A stretch of 64,000 nucleotides of DNA, taken from assembly GCA_900540945.1 (NCBI GenBank), contig UQHQ01000005.1, positions 41,318 to 105,317 of the forward strand, in the 5' to 3' direction. A program made the position numbers and the translations under genes. Below the pieces are notes generated by a model. It had not been told where the DNA came from, did not search any database, and worked only from the letters and a program-made list of their open reading frames with translations. How positions within the stretch are numbered: position 1 is the first letter of the stretch; each line of letters begins with the position of its first letter. Shown piece after piece: positions 9,481 to 18,311 of this stretch. This stretch comes from an uncultured Collinsella sp. (lineage in GTDB: Bacteria; Actinomycetota; Coriobacteriia; Coriobacteriales; Coriobacteriaceae).

Positions 9481-10209
9481 TTACTCCTCCGATGCGGTGG
9501 CCGCGGTGACGTCACCTTCAGCACCATCACCGGCAGAAGGCTCGGCCAAGCGGTAGCCCACGCCGCGCACGGTCTCGATGGCGCTGGCATGCTCGCCCAG
9601 TTTTTGGCGAAGCGTCTGCACGTGCACGTCAACAGTGCGCGAACCGCCGTCGAAGTCCCAACCCCACACGCTCTGCAGCAACGACTCGCGGGTAAAGACC
9701 ACGCCGGGCTTGCGCATGAGGTACTCGAGCAGGTCGAACTCGCGCAGGGTGAGCTTAAGCGGCTCGCCGGCAACGGTCACCTCGCGATGGCTGGGCGAAA
9801 GCACGATGTCGCCCACGCTGAGCACATCGCTCGCCTGCTTGACCATTCCGCCGCGACGCAGCAGTGCGCGGCAGCGGCTCGCAAGCTCCATGAGCGAGAA
9901 GGGTTTAGTCAGGTAATCGTCGGCACCGCCATCGAGCGCCATCACCTTGTCGAGCTCGGTGTCCTTGGCGGTAAGCATCATGATGGGCACCGTCGCCGTC
10001 AGGCGGTCGGCGCGGAGGCGGCGCATAATCGCCAAACCATCAGTATCGGGCAGCATGATATCGAGCAGCACAGCATCGGGCACCCGTCGCGCCACGGCGG
10101 CCTTAAACTCGCCGTCGCACGAAAAGCCCTCGGCCTCGATTCCCTGCTTGCGCAGCGCATAGACCGTCAGATCCCTGATGTTGTCATCGTCCTCGACGTA
10201 ATAGATCAT
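9481..10209 (-). CDS. OmpR/PhoB-family response regulator
   Basis: 242 residues from the ATG at 10209, which has AAAGGGG 6 bases upstream; an ATG at 10233 is less likely. Receiver domain: acidic pocket EDDD (6-9), phosphoacceptor Asp50 (LLDIMLPD), Lys102 in YLTKPF. Winged-helix DNA-binding domain in the C-terminal half (LTLREFDLLEYLM, then SRTVDVHVQTLRQKLG). Paired with the kinase immediately downstream and preceded by pstB, as with PhoB or RegX3. Confidence 0.94.
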   Translation of the reverse strand: MIYYVEDDDNIRDLTVYALRKQGIEAEGFSCDGEFKAAVARRVPDAVLLDIMLPDTDGLAIMRRLRADRLTATVPIMMLTAKDTELDKVMALDGGADDYLTKPFSLMELASRCRALLRRGGMVKQASDVLSVGDIVLSPSHREVTVAGEPLKLTLREFDLLEYLMRKPGVVFTRESLLQSVWGWDFDGGSRTVDVHVQTLRQKLGEHASAIETVRGVGYRLAEPSAGDGAEGDVTAATASEE

Positions 10210-10273
10210 GTTGAACCCCTTTGCGGCCGACATGACCGCATCTTAACCCTAAAGGTGCCTGTACTAGATGGTA

Positions 10274-11149
10274 TCAGCCAAAACGGCCCGTCAAATAATC
10301 CGCCGTGCGCGGATCGATCGGGTTTTTGAAGAGCTGGGCAGTGGGCGCATGCTCCACCAGCTCGCCCAGCAAAAAGAACGCGACCGAGTCGGAGATGCGC
10401 GCAGCCTGCTGCATGTTGTGCGTAACGACCACCAGCGTGCAGGTCTCCCTGAGCTCGCAGGCCAGCTGCTCCACCACCAGCGTCGATACGGGGTCGAGCG
10501 CCGAGGTCGGTTCGTCCATCAGCAGAATGTCGGGCTGCACGGCCAGCGCACGGGCGATGCACAGACGCTGCTGCTGGCCGCCCGAAAGACCCAGACCCGA
10601 TTCTTTGAGCTTGTCCTTGACCTCGTCCCACAGGGCGGCGCGTCGCAGGGAGTCTTCGACCAGCTCGTCGAGCACGACGCGGTCGCGCACTCCCATGCCG
10701 CGAGGACCGTAGGCGACGTTGTCGTAGATGCTCATGGGAAACGGGTTGGGGCGCTGAAACACCATGCCCACGCGCTGGCGCAAACGGCAGATGTCGTAAT
10801 CGCCCAGGATATCTTGACCATCGAGCGCGATCTTGCCCTCGATGTGGCAATCCTTGATGCCGTCGTTCATGCGGTTAAAGCAGCGCAGCAACGTGGACTT
10901 TCCGCAGCCCGAAGGCCCGATAAACGAGGTGATCTGCTTGTCGCGGATCTTGATATTCACGTCCTTGAGCGCATGATGGTCGCCATAGAACAGGTCGAGG
11001 CCCTCGACGTCGATGCGCGTCGGCGAGGCGGCAAGATCCTCTGCCGTGGGGCGAGTCGCATCCCCAACCTCGCGCTCGTGCGCGGCCTCGACCTGCGCTT
11101 TCATGAGTTCTTCAAGCTCCGTGGGCTCCACAGCCGCAGCAGCCGTCAT
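10274..11149 (-). CDS. pstB: Phosphate ABC transporter ATP-binding protein PstB
   Basis: 291 residues from the ATG at 11149, which has GGAGGT 7 bases upstream; an ATG at 11164 contains that site and is rejected. Walker A GPSGCGKST (78-86), RPNPFPMSIYDNVAYGPR, signature LSGGQQQRL (188-196), Walker B ILLMDEP (208-214). FQRPNPFP is diagnostic for PstB. An extra charged N-terminal stretch of about 45 residues precedes the core. The pstS, pstC, pstA and phoU genes are not next to it: upstream is an unrelated histidine kinase. Confidence 0.95.
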   Translation of the reverse strand: MTAAAAVEPTELEELMKAQVEAAHEREVGDATRPTAEDLAASPTRIDVEGLDLFYGDHHALKDVNIKIRDKQITSFIGPSGCGKSTLLRCFNRMNDGIKDCHIEGKIALDGQDILGDYDICRLRQRVGMVFQRPNPFPMSIYDNVAYGPRGMGVRDRVVLDELVEDSLRRAALWDEVKDKLKESGLGLSGGQQQRLCIARALAVQPDILLMDEPTSALDPVSTLVVEQLACELRETCTLVVVTHNMQQAARISDSVAFFLLGELVEHAPTAQLFKNPIDPRTADYLTGRFG

Positions 11150-11252
11150 ACCGCATACCTCCACATCGATATCAATTCAGCAGTATCGATAGTAGAAATC
11201 GCGGCTCATATGCACGTGAGCGCATTGTCAAGTGTTTGTAAGGGCGCCTACG

Positions 11253-12491
11253 CTACGTGGCGGGCAGCTCGATGGTGAATATTGTGTGTTCGGGCGTCGA
11301 TTCACATGCAACGGTACCGCCGTGTGCTGCGATGATCTCCTTGGCGATGGCAAGCCCCAGTCCAGCGCCGCCGCGATTGGTCGCACGCGCCGCATCCAGG
11401 CGATAGAACTTCTCAAAGATCACCTTGAGCTTTGCCTCAGGGATGGGATCGCCCTGATTGATAAAGCGCACGCGCACGCCGCCATCGTCTTGGCGCCCGG
11501 CCTCAATCGTGATAGTCGAGCCCTCATAGCTATAGGCGACGGCGTTTTTCATGATGTTGTTAAACACGCGGGCCATCTTGTCGCCATCCACGAGCACCGT
11601 CATGTCCTCGCGAATATCAACTTGGGCTTCCTTATGCTGCTCGTTGAGGATGGGATAGAACTCGTCAGCCACCTGAGCCAGCAGCAACCCCAGATCAACA
11701 TAGCCGCGCGTGAGCACGATATCGTGGAAGTCAAAGCGCGTGATATCGAAGAACTCCTCGATGAGCGCATCGAGCCGGTGCGCCTTGTCGAGCGCCACGC
11801 CCGTAAAGTGCGCACGTTGCTTAACCGGCAGCTCGGGAGCCTCTTGCAGCAGCGAAAGATAGCCCACCACACTGGCAAGCGGGGTGCGTAGGTCATGTGC
11901 CAAGTACGTGACCAGATCGTCCTTGCGATGCGACTCGTCACGCAGGGCCTGTTGCACCTTGCGCTCACGGTCACGCACGCGGTTAAGGGCGCCCTCGACC
12001 TCCAAGAAGTCGCCGTCGATGTTATCCCAAGTGTCGGGGTGATCGATCAGGCGATCTTGAATACGAGCGGCCAGCACACAATCGGCATGCTGCTCGCCCT
12101 GCTCGTAGCCCTGGTAGTACAGGGCGCGGCCGCAAAAGAACAGCACGCACACGGCAAGCGCCAGCACAAAGCCAAGCATGTTGAATACAAAGCCGGCATC
12201 GAACAACACCGGACCTTCGATGCCGCCGAGCGCCATGGCGCCAATCGTCAACGTCATGGCCCACGCGGCACCGCCAATCACCACGCAACGGCGCACGATT
12301 TCAAATCGATCGATCAGCAAAAACCCGATAAGCAAAACTGCCAAAATGCCAGCGATGTTGTCGATACCGACCAGCAGCAGGCTCAGCAAAAAGAGCAGTA
12401 CCGTCGCGAGCGCGCGGTTGTCGACGACCGCCCTCACGTATTCAAAGAGTCGATCGGGCACCTCGAACGCCTGTCTATCATCTTTTGTCAT
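11253..12491 (-). CDS. Sensor histidine kinase, VanS-like
   Basis: 412 residues from the ATG at 12491 (GAGG 8 bases upstream); the longer frame to 12656 overlaps the response regulator and is rejected. Four hydrophobic segments lie between residues 29 and 120 with almost no extracellular loop, so sensing is likely within the membrane. H-box YLAHDLRTPLASVVGYL with His199, N-box NNIMKNAVAYS, G-box RGGAGLGLAIAKEI. Encoded 26 bases after the regulator. The YLAHDLRTPL form is typical of VanS-class kinases. Confidence 0.92.
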   Translation of the reverse strand: MTKDDRQAFEVPDRLFEYVRAVVDNRALATVLLFLLSLLLVGIDNIAGILAVLLIGFLLIDRFEIVRRCVVIGGAAWAMTLTIGAMALGGIEGPVLFDAGFVFNMLGFVLALAVCVLFFCGRALYYQGYEQGEQHADCVLAARIQDRLIDHPDTWDNIDGDFLEVEGALNRVRDRERKVQQALRDESHRKDDLVTYLAHDLRTPLASVVGYLSLLQEAPELPVKQRAHFTGVALDKAHRLDALIEEFFDITRFDFHDIVLTRGYVDLGLLLAQVADEFYPILNEQHKEAQVDIREDMTVLVDGDKMARVFNNIMKNAVAYSYEGSTITIEAGRQDDGGVRVRFINQGDPIPEAKLKVIFEKFYRLDAARATNRGGAGLGLAIAKEIIAAHGGTVACESTPEHTIFTIELPAT

Positions 12492-12517
12492 ATCAAGATC
12501 CTCACAAGCGAAAAGCG

Positions 12518-13213
12518 TTATTCGATGATGTAGCCGACGCCCCAGACGTTTTTGATAAAGCGCGGTTTTTGGGCATCGTCGCCAATCTTTTCGCGCAGGT
12601 GGCGAATATGCACCATCACGGTATTGTTGGAGCCGGGCATAAAGTCCTCGTTCCACACCGCGCGGAACAGGTCCTCCACGGGCACTACGCTGCCGCGATG
12701 CTCGGCCAGATACAGCAAGATGGAATACTCGATGGGCGTGAGGCGCACCGGCGCACCGTCCACTGTCACGGCACGAGCGTCGCGATTGATCTCGAGACCG
12801 TCGAGCTGAATGACCGGAGACTCAGCCACCTGCACTCGGCTACCGTAGCTGGTATAGCGGCGAAGCTGGGCGTGGACGCGCGCAACAAGCTCCAACGGGC
12901 GGAACGGCTTGACCACGTAATCGTCCGCACCGAGCGAAAGGCCCTCAATCTTATCCTGCTGGGCATCACGAGCCGTCAGCATAATCACGGGATAGGTGTG
13001 GCTGGCACGAATCGTGCGCAGCAGTTCAAAGCCGTCGATATCAGGCAGCATGACATCGAGCAACGCCAGATCAAACTCTTGCTCCAAGATTGCTTTGGCC
13101 GCGTCGGCCCCGCTATAGGCAATCTGAACATCAAAGCCTTCTTTTGTAAGGTAGATACCCACCAGGTCGGCGATGGCCTTCTCGTCGTCGACTACCAAAA
13201 TGCGCTCGTTCAT
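12518..13213 (-). CDS. OmpR-family response regulator, VanR-like
   Basis: 231 residues. Receiver with VVDDE (7-11), phosphoacceptor Asp53 (LLDVMLPD), MLTARD, and VVKPFRPLEL; winged helix with LTPIEYSILLYL and NTVMVHIRHLREKIGD. First gene of the pair with the kinase downstream. It diverges from the D,D-carboxypeptidase gene at 13375, so the roughly 160-base spacer could be controlled from both sides. Confidence 0.94.
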   Translation of the reverse strand: MNERILVVDDEKAIADLVGIYLTKEGFDVQIAYSGADAAKAILEQEFDLALLDVMLPDIDGFELLRTIRASHTYPVIMLTARDAQQDKIEGLSLGADDYVVKPFRPLELVARVHAQLRRYTSYGSRVQVAESPVIQLDGLEINRDARAVTVDGAPVRLTPIEYSILLYLAEHRGSVVPVEDLFRAVWNEDFMPGSNNTVMVHIRHLREKIGDDAQKPRFIKNVWGVGYIIE

Positions 13214-13365
13214 GCGTGCTCCTCTCGCGCTCCATTATGCCCGAGGGGACGCTCGCCACACACAACAAGCGCGGGCGATTAAGTCGTCCTTAAGCACCCA
13301 TATGTCCGTTCGGGCACAGATGCAGGCCATGCGCGCGCTCGACGCTCGCCTGCGCCGGCAAACGA

Positions 13366-13371
13366 TATACT
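13366..13371 (+). promoter_or_regulatory. Possible -10 element TATACT just before the carboxypeptidase start
   Basis: TATACT lies only 4 bases from the annotated GTG at 13375, which would put transcription start inside the first codons. No good -35 is seen. If this -10 is real, translation would begin at the in-frame GTG at 13411. Confidence 0.25.
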
Positions 13372-13374
13372 CTA

Positions 13375-14751
13375 GTGCCAGAAGAGACCACCCCGTCGAA
13401 AGCGAAATCCGTGAAGCCCTTCACCTCTTTTGCAAAGCGCTCTGCCCAGCTTGCTGCCGGCTTTATCTGTGCCGTCGCCCTTGTTGCCGGCGCGCCAACG
13501 GTCGCCGGCGCCCAAGTGCTAACAACTGACGACATTTGCGGCAAAACCGCCGATGCACGCGGTATTACGGCCGAAAACCTCCCCGATATCGAGGCAACCA
13601 ATGCCGTTGTCATGGGGAAAGACGGCACCGTCTACTACGCCCGCAGCGCCGATGATCAGGTCAAGATTGCCTCGATCACCAAGGTGATGACCGCGATCCT
13701 GACCGTTGAGAACTGCAAAATGGACGAGAAGATCACGGTGAGCAATGCTGCCGCCACCGTAGGCAACTCGACCGCCGGCCTGCTCGAAGGCGACGAGCTC
13801 ACCGTGGAGCAAGCTCTGCGCGGCCTGATGATCCCCTCGGGCAACGATGCCGCCATCGCGCTTGCCGAGCACGTGGGCAAAAAGATCGACCCCAAGACCA
13901 AGGACGCCATGGCCACCTTTGTAAAGGCCATGAACGAGCGCGCTCAAGAGCTCGGCTGCACGGGAACGCTTTTTGAGAATCCGCACGGTCTGGACTTTGA
14001 TGAGTGGGCCGGTAACATGCACTCCACCGCGCACGATGTAGCCCTGATGATGCAGGAGGCAATGAAGAACGACACGTTCCGCGAAATCGTGGCGAGCGAT
14101 GATTCCTGGATTGAGGTTACGGGCGCCGACGGTTCCGACCATTCGCATTCCATGGATACGCACAATGAGCTGCTGGGGCAGGACGGCAATATCGGCGGTA
14201 AGACCGGCACCACCGACGATGCCGGCTATTGCTTTACGGGAGCCTACAACCGCGATGGCGACGAGACCTACACCGTCGTCTTGAACTCCAGCACCACCGA
14301 TCAGCGCTTTGCCGACACGGCCGCCCTTGCCAACTGGTACTACGACCACAAGGTGACGGTTGCGATCGCCAACACGCAGGAAAAGACCGCCAACGGCAAT
14401 CCGCTCATCGCGCGCATCAGCCAGACCGACTGGACGGACAAGACGATCGATGCCACGCTCGCCGATCCCGCAGCTCAGGCGACCGTCTTTGCGCTTGCCG
14501 GAGAGGTGACCGAGAAGGTTACCTATGATGACCTTTCGGGCACGGTACATGTGGGCGACAAGGTGGGTAGCGTGACGCTCAAGCAAGACGGCACCAAGAT
14601 CGCCGTCATGGATTTGGTTGCCGACGAAGAAGGCTCGGGGCCGAATCCCATTGAGTGGCTCCTTGTGAAGCTCGACCGCCTGGGCCGCCGCATCGACAAT
14701 CGCCCGCTTACGGCAGAAAGCGAAACCGTAGCCAAGGCACCCGAGATGTAG
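13375..14751 (+). CDS. D-alanyl-D-alanine carboxypeptidase (S11 family, DacA-like)
   Basis: 458 residues from GTG 13375; an in-frame GTG at 13411 is a serious alternative and still leaves a positively charged start and signal peptide (hydrophobic core about 27-45, ending AGAQ). Catalytic motifs SITK (100-103), SGN (155-157) and KTG (276-278) are intact. The C-terminal half carries the PBP5-type beta domain and an Asp/Glu-rich tail with no membrane anchor visible. It trims the terminal D-Ala of peptidoglycan stems outside the cell. Divergent from the VanR/VanS-like pair, a pairing often regulatory in cell-wall stress. Confidence 0.94.
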   Translation: MPEETTPSKAKSVKPFTSFAKRSAQLAAGFICAVALVAGAPTVAGAQVLTTDDICGKTADARGITAENLPDIEATNAVVMGKDGTVYYARSADDQVKIASITKVMTAILTVENCKMDEKITVSNAAATVGNSTAGLLEGDELTVEQALRGLMIPSGNDAAIALAEHVGKKIDPKTKDAMATFVKAMNERAQELGCTGTLFENPHGLDFDEWAGNMHSTAHDVALMMQEAMKNDTFREIVASDDSWIEVTGADGSDHSHSMDTHNELLGQDGNIGGKTGTTDDAGYCFTGAYNRDGDETYTVVLNSSTTDQRFADTAALANWYYDHKVTVAIANTQEKTANGNPLIARISQTDWTDKTIDATLADPAAQATVFALAGEVTEKVTYDDLSGTVHVGDKVGSVTLKQDGTKIAVMDLVADEEGSGPNPIEWLLVKLDRLGRRIDNRPLTAESETVAKAPEM

Positions 14752-14775
14752 GGTCGAAGGACAATACGCTCGCCG

Positions 14776-14808
14776 AAAGGAGGCATCCGAAAGGATGCCT
14801 CCTTTTTT
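14776..14808 (+). terminator. Intrinsic terminator of the carboxypeptidase gene
   Basis: Perfect 13-base stem AAAGGAGGCATCC and its complement with a GAAA loop, followed by T residues. Confidence 0.9.
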
Positions 14809-14810
14809 GA

Positions 14811-14827
14811 GGGTTCGAATCCCCAGC
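14811..14827 (+). repeat. Inverted T-arm copy next to tRNA-Ser
   Basis: GGGTTCGAATCCCCAGC on the plus strand is identical to 17 bases of the T-arm and following acceptor base of the minus-strand tRNA-Ser, 58 bases beyond its encoded CCA. It is not part of any complete tRNA. Confidence 0.75.
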
Positions 14828-14842
14828 GCCCTTTCTCGATAA

Positions 14843-14867
14843 TAAAAAAAAGGCCCCAAATGGGACC
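14843..14867 (-). terminator. Intrinsic terminator of tRNA-Ser
   Basis: Minus-strand hairpin GGTCCC-ATTT-GGGGCC followed by eight T. Confidence 0.8.
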
Positions 14868-14884
14868 CTTCTTTCAATTCATAC

Positions 14885-14975
14885 TGGCGGAGAGCTGGGG
14901 ATTCGAACCCCAGATGCCCTTTTGGGGCATACTCGCTTAGCAGGCGAGCACCTTCGGCCTCTCGGTCAGCTCTCC
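14885..14975 (-). tRNA. tRNA-Ser (anticodon GCT)
   Basis: Type II tRNA of 91 bases with CCA encoded. Acceptor GGAGAGC pairs perfectly with GCTCTCC, discriminator G, T-loop TTCGAAT, a long variable arm, and anticodon loop CTGCTAA. Reads AGC/AGU codons. Confidence 0.95.
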
Positions 14976-15069
14976 GTAACAGCCGTTCTATAGTAACCAA
15001 ACAGCCGAAGTTGAGCAAGAGGGAATTTTCTAATTGCCTAGAGGCCTTTCCTCCTTGCAGTTTTCGCCC

Positions 15070-17511
15070 CTACCCCAACGAGCGGTTGAGGGAGCCAAGT
15101 TCGTCGTTGCCCATGGTGCGCCACATTTGGAAGATGCAGACGCGCGCCAGGAAAAAGAAGCCGTTATCGACCAACTGCACAGCAGCATCCGCCAGCTGGT
15201 TGGTCACGGCGAGCACGGGAGGCAGCTCGAGCCCGGCTTTACGGATGGTCTCAACCGCATCCTCGAACGTCGGCGGCTCATTGACGCCCATCTCGTTCAT
15301 AAGGCCCTGCATTTCCTCCAGCGCGCTGCTACCCGACTCCTCGCCGCGCGGCACGAGGCGGTAGCACGCCAACGCGAGCTCGAGCTGGTCGCAGTTCCAA
15401 TAGGCAAACGCCAGACGATAGAACAGATAACCGATTGCGGAACGGTCACTGGCAATGCGCAGGCCGTGGCGCGCAACCTCGATAATCTCGTCAAAGCGCT
15501 CCAGGCGCGCCAGCACGTTGATGAGCGCAAAGTGCGACTGCATGGACGAGCGAGCCAGATCGTAAAGACGACGCACCTCGGGCAATGCCCGTTCAAAATC
15601 CTCCTGCTCGGCGTAATAACTGCAGATCTCGTGCTGGGCAAAGTACAGCGCATCGGGAGCACGCAAAATACGAACGGAGCGGTCTTCCTCCATTACCGGC
15701 AGCACCATGCGTACCAGCTGGTTGTCGCAAAACTGCGTCTGGACCGGACCCGTTGCCAAAAGCTCGGCAACGGCGCACTTAGCCTCCAACTCCTCAACAA
15801 GACGGGAGAAGCCCTCAAACGCGCTTGCACGGTCAACTTTTGCCTGCTCGCGCAACTCAACGACGCGCGCCACATACGGGTCATCGTCCATCTCCATGAC
15901 CTCGAGCTCATCAGCCGTATCGGCAAGCAGCAGGTCACGCAACGCCGGCGGCAGCGAACGGTGGTCGTCACGCGGGCGAGCGTGAACCTCTGCAGGCTCA
16001 ATCGCATCCGGCGCGTCCGACTCATATGCCTCAAGCATGCGCTTGCACGGCATATCGTCCATATCCATGCTCTCAAGATCCTTGGCGACAGGCACGCAAT
16101 TGGCCAGATAGGCCGCACGCCCAAAGGAATATGTTGCAATGACGCGCTCGCCCTGCTCGCCGTCGGGAGCCGCAATCTGAACATAGCAGCGCGCAATGCA
16201 GGCACCTGCGGCAAAGCAAGCCGCTGCCAGCGTAAGCGCCACGCGCGCGTCGTGCTCCGCGGCCCAAATCGCACGCGCACTCTCGTCCAACTCGCGCCAA
16301 ACATCATCCTGGGCGTCGTATTCACGTTGTGGCATGGCATCCACGACAGAGTGCCCAAACCGAACGAGCATAATCCCCTCGGCAACGTTTGCCCGATAGG
16401 TATAGTCGAGCCGTGTGACCACGTTAAGTGCCTCGACAATACGCGCGAAGCGGCTGCGCACATCCCACTCACCGCCCGGCTGGCAAGCCACCGTTCCCGG
16501 TTTGCCCCACGGGTTGTCGCTCGAGGCCGTATCGAGCAGTCGGGGAACATCGTTGGTCGTCTTGGCGATATGCCACGCGTCAAAGAGCGCGCAGCCCTCA
16601 AGGCTCGGCGAGGATGCCGCCGGGACCAATCCGGCCCCGATGCGTTCAAGGATGCCAGAGAGGCGATTGAGACGGCACTCGATGGCAAGCAGCATGTCAA
16701 TCTCGTCCTGGTCCAGCAGGCTGCGATCAAAATTGAGATAGAACAGCTTTGAGCGGTCGATGCGCGCTAGGCTCATTTCGGACTTGGCAGCAATGGTGCG
16801 CAGGCGGGGTAAGTCGATCTCGCTCATAAGGGCGGCGGCATAGCGCTCGATACCGCTCGGATTCTCGGCATGGTCAACACGGTAAAGCAGCGTCTCGATA
16901 GCATCGGGGAGCGGTGCCGTGTCAAAGCCCAAAAACACCTCGACCGGCTCGGGCAACTTTACGAGTTTGATCTTGTCGACAACGTTTTGCATGTCTGCAT
17001 CGAGACCGTCGACGCCCGCCGTGTTCGCAAGAGCGCTTTCGGAGTTGGCAAATATCACGTAGCGCAAGAACATCGAGGCCATGAACTCGCCGAAAGGAAG
17101 GGCGCGGGTCGAATTCCATGTCTCGTGGTCGGACTGCTCGCGCATGGGGCCTTCGGGAGAGCCGGCAGTTCGCGCACACGCGCGCATTGCACCGTTAGCT
17201 TCCCTCACCATAATCTCGCCAATACTGGAATCGGACTCGTGAAGGACCAGCTCCATGTCAGGGTCCTCGGGCAACGGTACTTCCCGAACAGGACGATCAA
17301 CCTTATAAACCTTGCCCGACACGCTCACGTAGCCCAAGAGCGATATGTGAGTTTTGCCGACGAATTCGACGACATAGCACGACTCTTTGGGGTCCTCGCC
17401 AAAGACTTTCCAGACAACACCATATGAGCGCCCCGCAGGCTGCTCTGGCATCGATGGAAAACGCTTTTTGGGGTCGAGAAACCTGAGCTTGTATGTCGGA
17501 CGCTCTGCCAC
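15070..17511 (-). CDS. Large protein of unknown function with TPR-like C-terminal third
   Basis: 813 residues, GTG start at 17511 with AGGGTGAT upstream. I recognise no domain in the first 550 residues. There is no signal peptide or convincing membrane helix, so it is probably cytoplasmic. A short hydrophobic stretch (about 415-440, ALTLAAACFAAGACIA) and an acidic methionine-rich stretch near 485 (MDMDDMP) stand out. From about 590 on, paired helices such as ALYFAQHEICSYYAEQEDFERALPEV and FYRLAFAYWNCDQLELALACY look like tetratricopeptide repeats, implying protein binding. It is a single-gene unit between tRNA loci with normal local codon use. Confidence 0.8.
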   Translation of the reverse strand: MAERPTYKLRFLDPKKRFPSMPEQPAGRSYGVVWKVFGEDPKESCYVVEFVGKTHISLLGYVSVSGKVYKVDRPVREVPLPEDPDMELVLHESDSSIGEIMVREANGAMRACARTAGSPEGPMREQSDHETWNSTRALPFGEFMASMFLRYVIFANSESALANTAGVDGLDADMQNVVDKIKLVKLPEPVEVFLGFDTAPLPDAIETLLYRVDHAENPSGIERYAAALMSEIDLPRLRTIAAKSEMSLARIDRSKLFYLNFDRSLLDQDEIDMLLAIECRLNRLSGILERIGAGLVPAASSPSLEGCALFDAWHIAKTTNDVPRLLDTASSDNPWGKPGTVACQPGGEWDVRSRFARIVEALNVVTRLDYTYRANVAEGIMLVRFGHSVVDAMPQREYDAQDDVWRELDESARAIWAAEHDARVALTLAAACFAAGACIARCYVQIAAPDGEQGERVIATYSFGRAAYLANCVPVAKDLESMDMDDMPCKRMLEAYESDAPDAIEPAEVHARPRDDHRSLPPALRDLLLADTADELEVMEMDDDPYVARVVELREQAKVDRASAFEGFSRLVEELEAKCAVAELLATGPVQTQFCDNQLVRMVLPVMEEDRSVRILRAPDALYFAQHEICSYYAEQEDFERALPEVRRLYDLARSSMQSHFALINVLARLERFDEIIEVARHGLRIASDRSAIGYLFYRLAFAYWNCDQLELALACYRLVPRGEESGSSALEEMQGLMNEMGVNEPPTFEDAVETIRKAGLELPPVLAVTNQLADAAVQLVDNGFFFLARVCIFQMWRTMGNDELGSLNRSLG

Positions 17512-17657
17512 GAAATATCACCCTGATCGGTCGTCGAGAGAAGGAGTGGTCGCGGATGGGCCGCGACACCTACTCGGAATCTTACACGAGTCGATAAGAA
17601 ATAGTCCGCTTTACACTCACGCCTCGACTGAGGTTCGGATCCATGGGATGCCGGCGT
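17512..17657. other. Spacer with a decayed T-arm/hairpin element
   Basis: No gene. Bases 17603-17642 (TCCGCTTTACACTCACGCC and then CGACTGAGGTTCGGATCC) match the right-hand part of the hairpin element at 17795-17832 with several substitutions, so a third, eroded copy is present. Confidence 0.6.
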
Positions 17658-17847
17658 AAAAGAAAAGCCCCCGTTGCCGGAGGCTTGAAGTTCAATTGGT
17701 GCGGCGTATAGGATTCCGCGCATCCGCTTCGCGGATCCGCGCCGGCTTCGCCCGCCTGCCGGCGTGCTCGCCCGCTCGCTACGGACGCTCCGCGTCCGCT
17801 TTACGCTCGCGCCTCGACCGAGGTTCGAATCCATGGGATGCCGGCGT
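17658..17847. repeat. tRNA-Arg-linked 190-base unit A (terminator, tRNA 3' stub, GC-rich hairpins, inverted T-arm)
   Basis: Begins with AAAAGAAAAGCC plus a tRNA terminator, then the last roughly 19 bases of tRNA-Arg including CCA (17697-17715) broken in the T-loop, then hairpins (for example GGACGC-TCC-GCGTCC at 17783-17797) and an inverted T-arm GGTTCGAATCC at 17822-17832. The terminator and tRNA 3' end then recur 190 bases on as the complete tRNA-Arg at 17887. Confidence 0.8.
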
Positions 17848-17876
17848 AAAAGAAAAGCCTCCGTTGCCGGAGGCTT
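17848..17876 (-). terminator. Terminator of tRNA-Arg copy 1
   Basis: Minus-strand stem AAGCCTCCG/CGGAGGCTT with a GCAA loop, followed by TTCTTTT. The same GCAA-looped design ends the Leu and Phe tRNAs here. Confidence 0.85.
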
Positions 17877-17886
17877 CAAGTTCAAT

Positions 17887-17963
17887 TGGTGCGGCGTATA
17901 GGATTCGAACCTATGACGTTCTGATTCGTAGTCAGACCCTCTATCCAGCTGAGGTAACGCCGC
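17887..17963 (-). tRNA. tRNA-Arg (anticodon ACG), copy 1
   Basis: 77 bases with CCA. Acceptor GCGGCGT/ACGCCGC, T-loop TTCGAAT, anticodon loop CTACGAA. Reads CGN codons after A34 deamination. Identical to the copies at 18312 and 18552. Confidence 0.96.
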
Positions 17964-18080
17964 GACTTGTTGATTATTATGCACATGGACTGAATAATGG
18001 TCAAGCGTTTTTTCAAAAAAAGTTATCGAATTTGATTTTTACTCATTTGGAGCACTTGGCGCGATCCTCGACGTATCGCG

Positions 18081-18270
18081 ATATAAGAAAAGCCCCCGTT
18101 GCCGGGAGCTTCAAGATCAATTGGTGCGGCGTATAGGATTCCGCGCATCCGCTGCGCGAATCCGCGCCGGCTTCGCCCGCCTGCCGGCGTGCTCGCCCGC
18201 TCGCTGAAAACGCTCCGCGTTTTCTTGACGCTCGCGCCTCGACCGAGGTTCGAATCTCCGCAATGCTCCC
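18081..18270. repeat. tRNA-Arg-linked 190-base unit B
   Basis: Same arrangement as unit A: terminator, tRNA-Arg 3' stub (18122-18140), hairpins, inverted T-arm GGTTCGAATC at 18247-18256, then the repeated terminator. The central stem reads GAAAACGC-TCC-GCGTTTTC where unit A has CGGACGC-TCC-GCGTCCG, a multi-position compensatory change. The stub CCA and the real tRNA CCA are 190 bases apart, exactly as in unit A. Confidence 0.8.
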
Positions 18271-18274
18271 ATAT

Positions 18275-18302
18275 AAGAAAAGCCCCCGTTGCCGGGAGCT
18301 TT
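18275..18302 (-). terminator. Terminator of tRNA-Arg copy 2
   Basis: GCAA-looped stem AGCTCCCG/CGGGGGCT with one mismatch and a TTTTCTT tail on the minus strand. Confidence 0.75.
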
Positions 18303-18311
18303 AAAGTCAAT

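Noticed and set aside
17697..17715. Possible fourth tRNA-Arg gene
   Set aside because: Only the CCA, acceptor 3' strand and part of the T-arm exist; the rest is the GC-rich hairpin element. The same holds for 18122-18140 and for the Phe stub before 29646.
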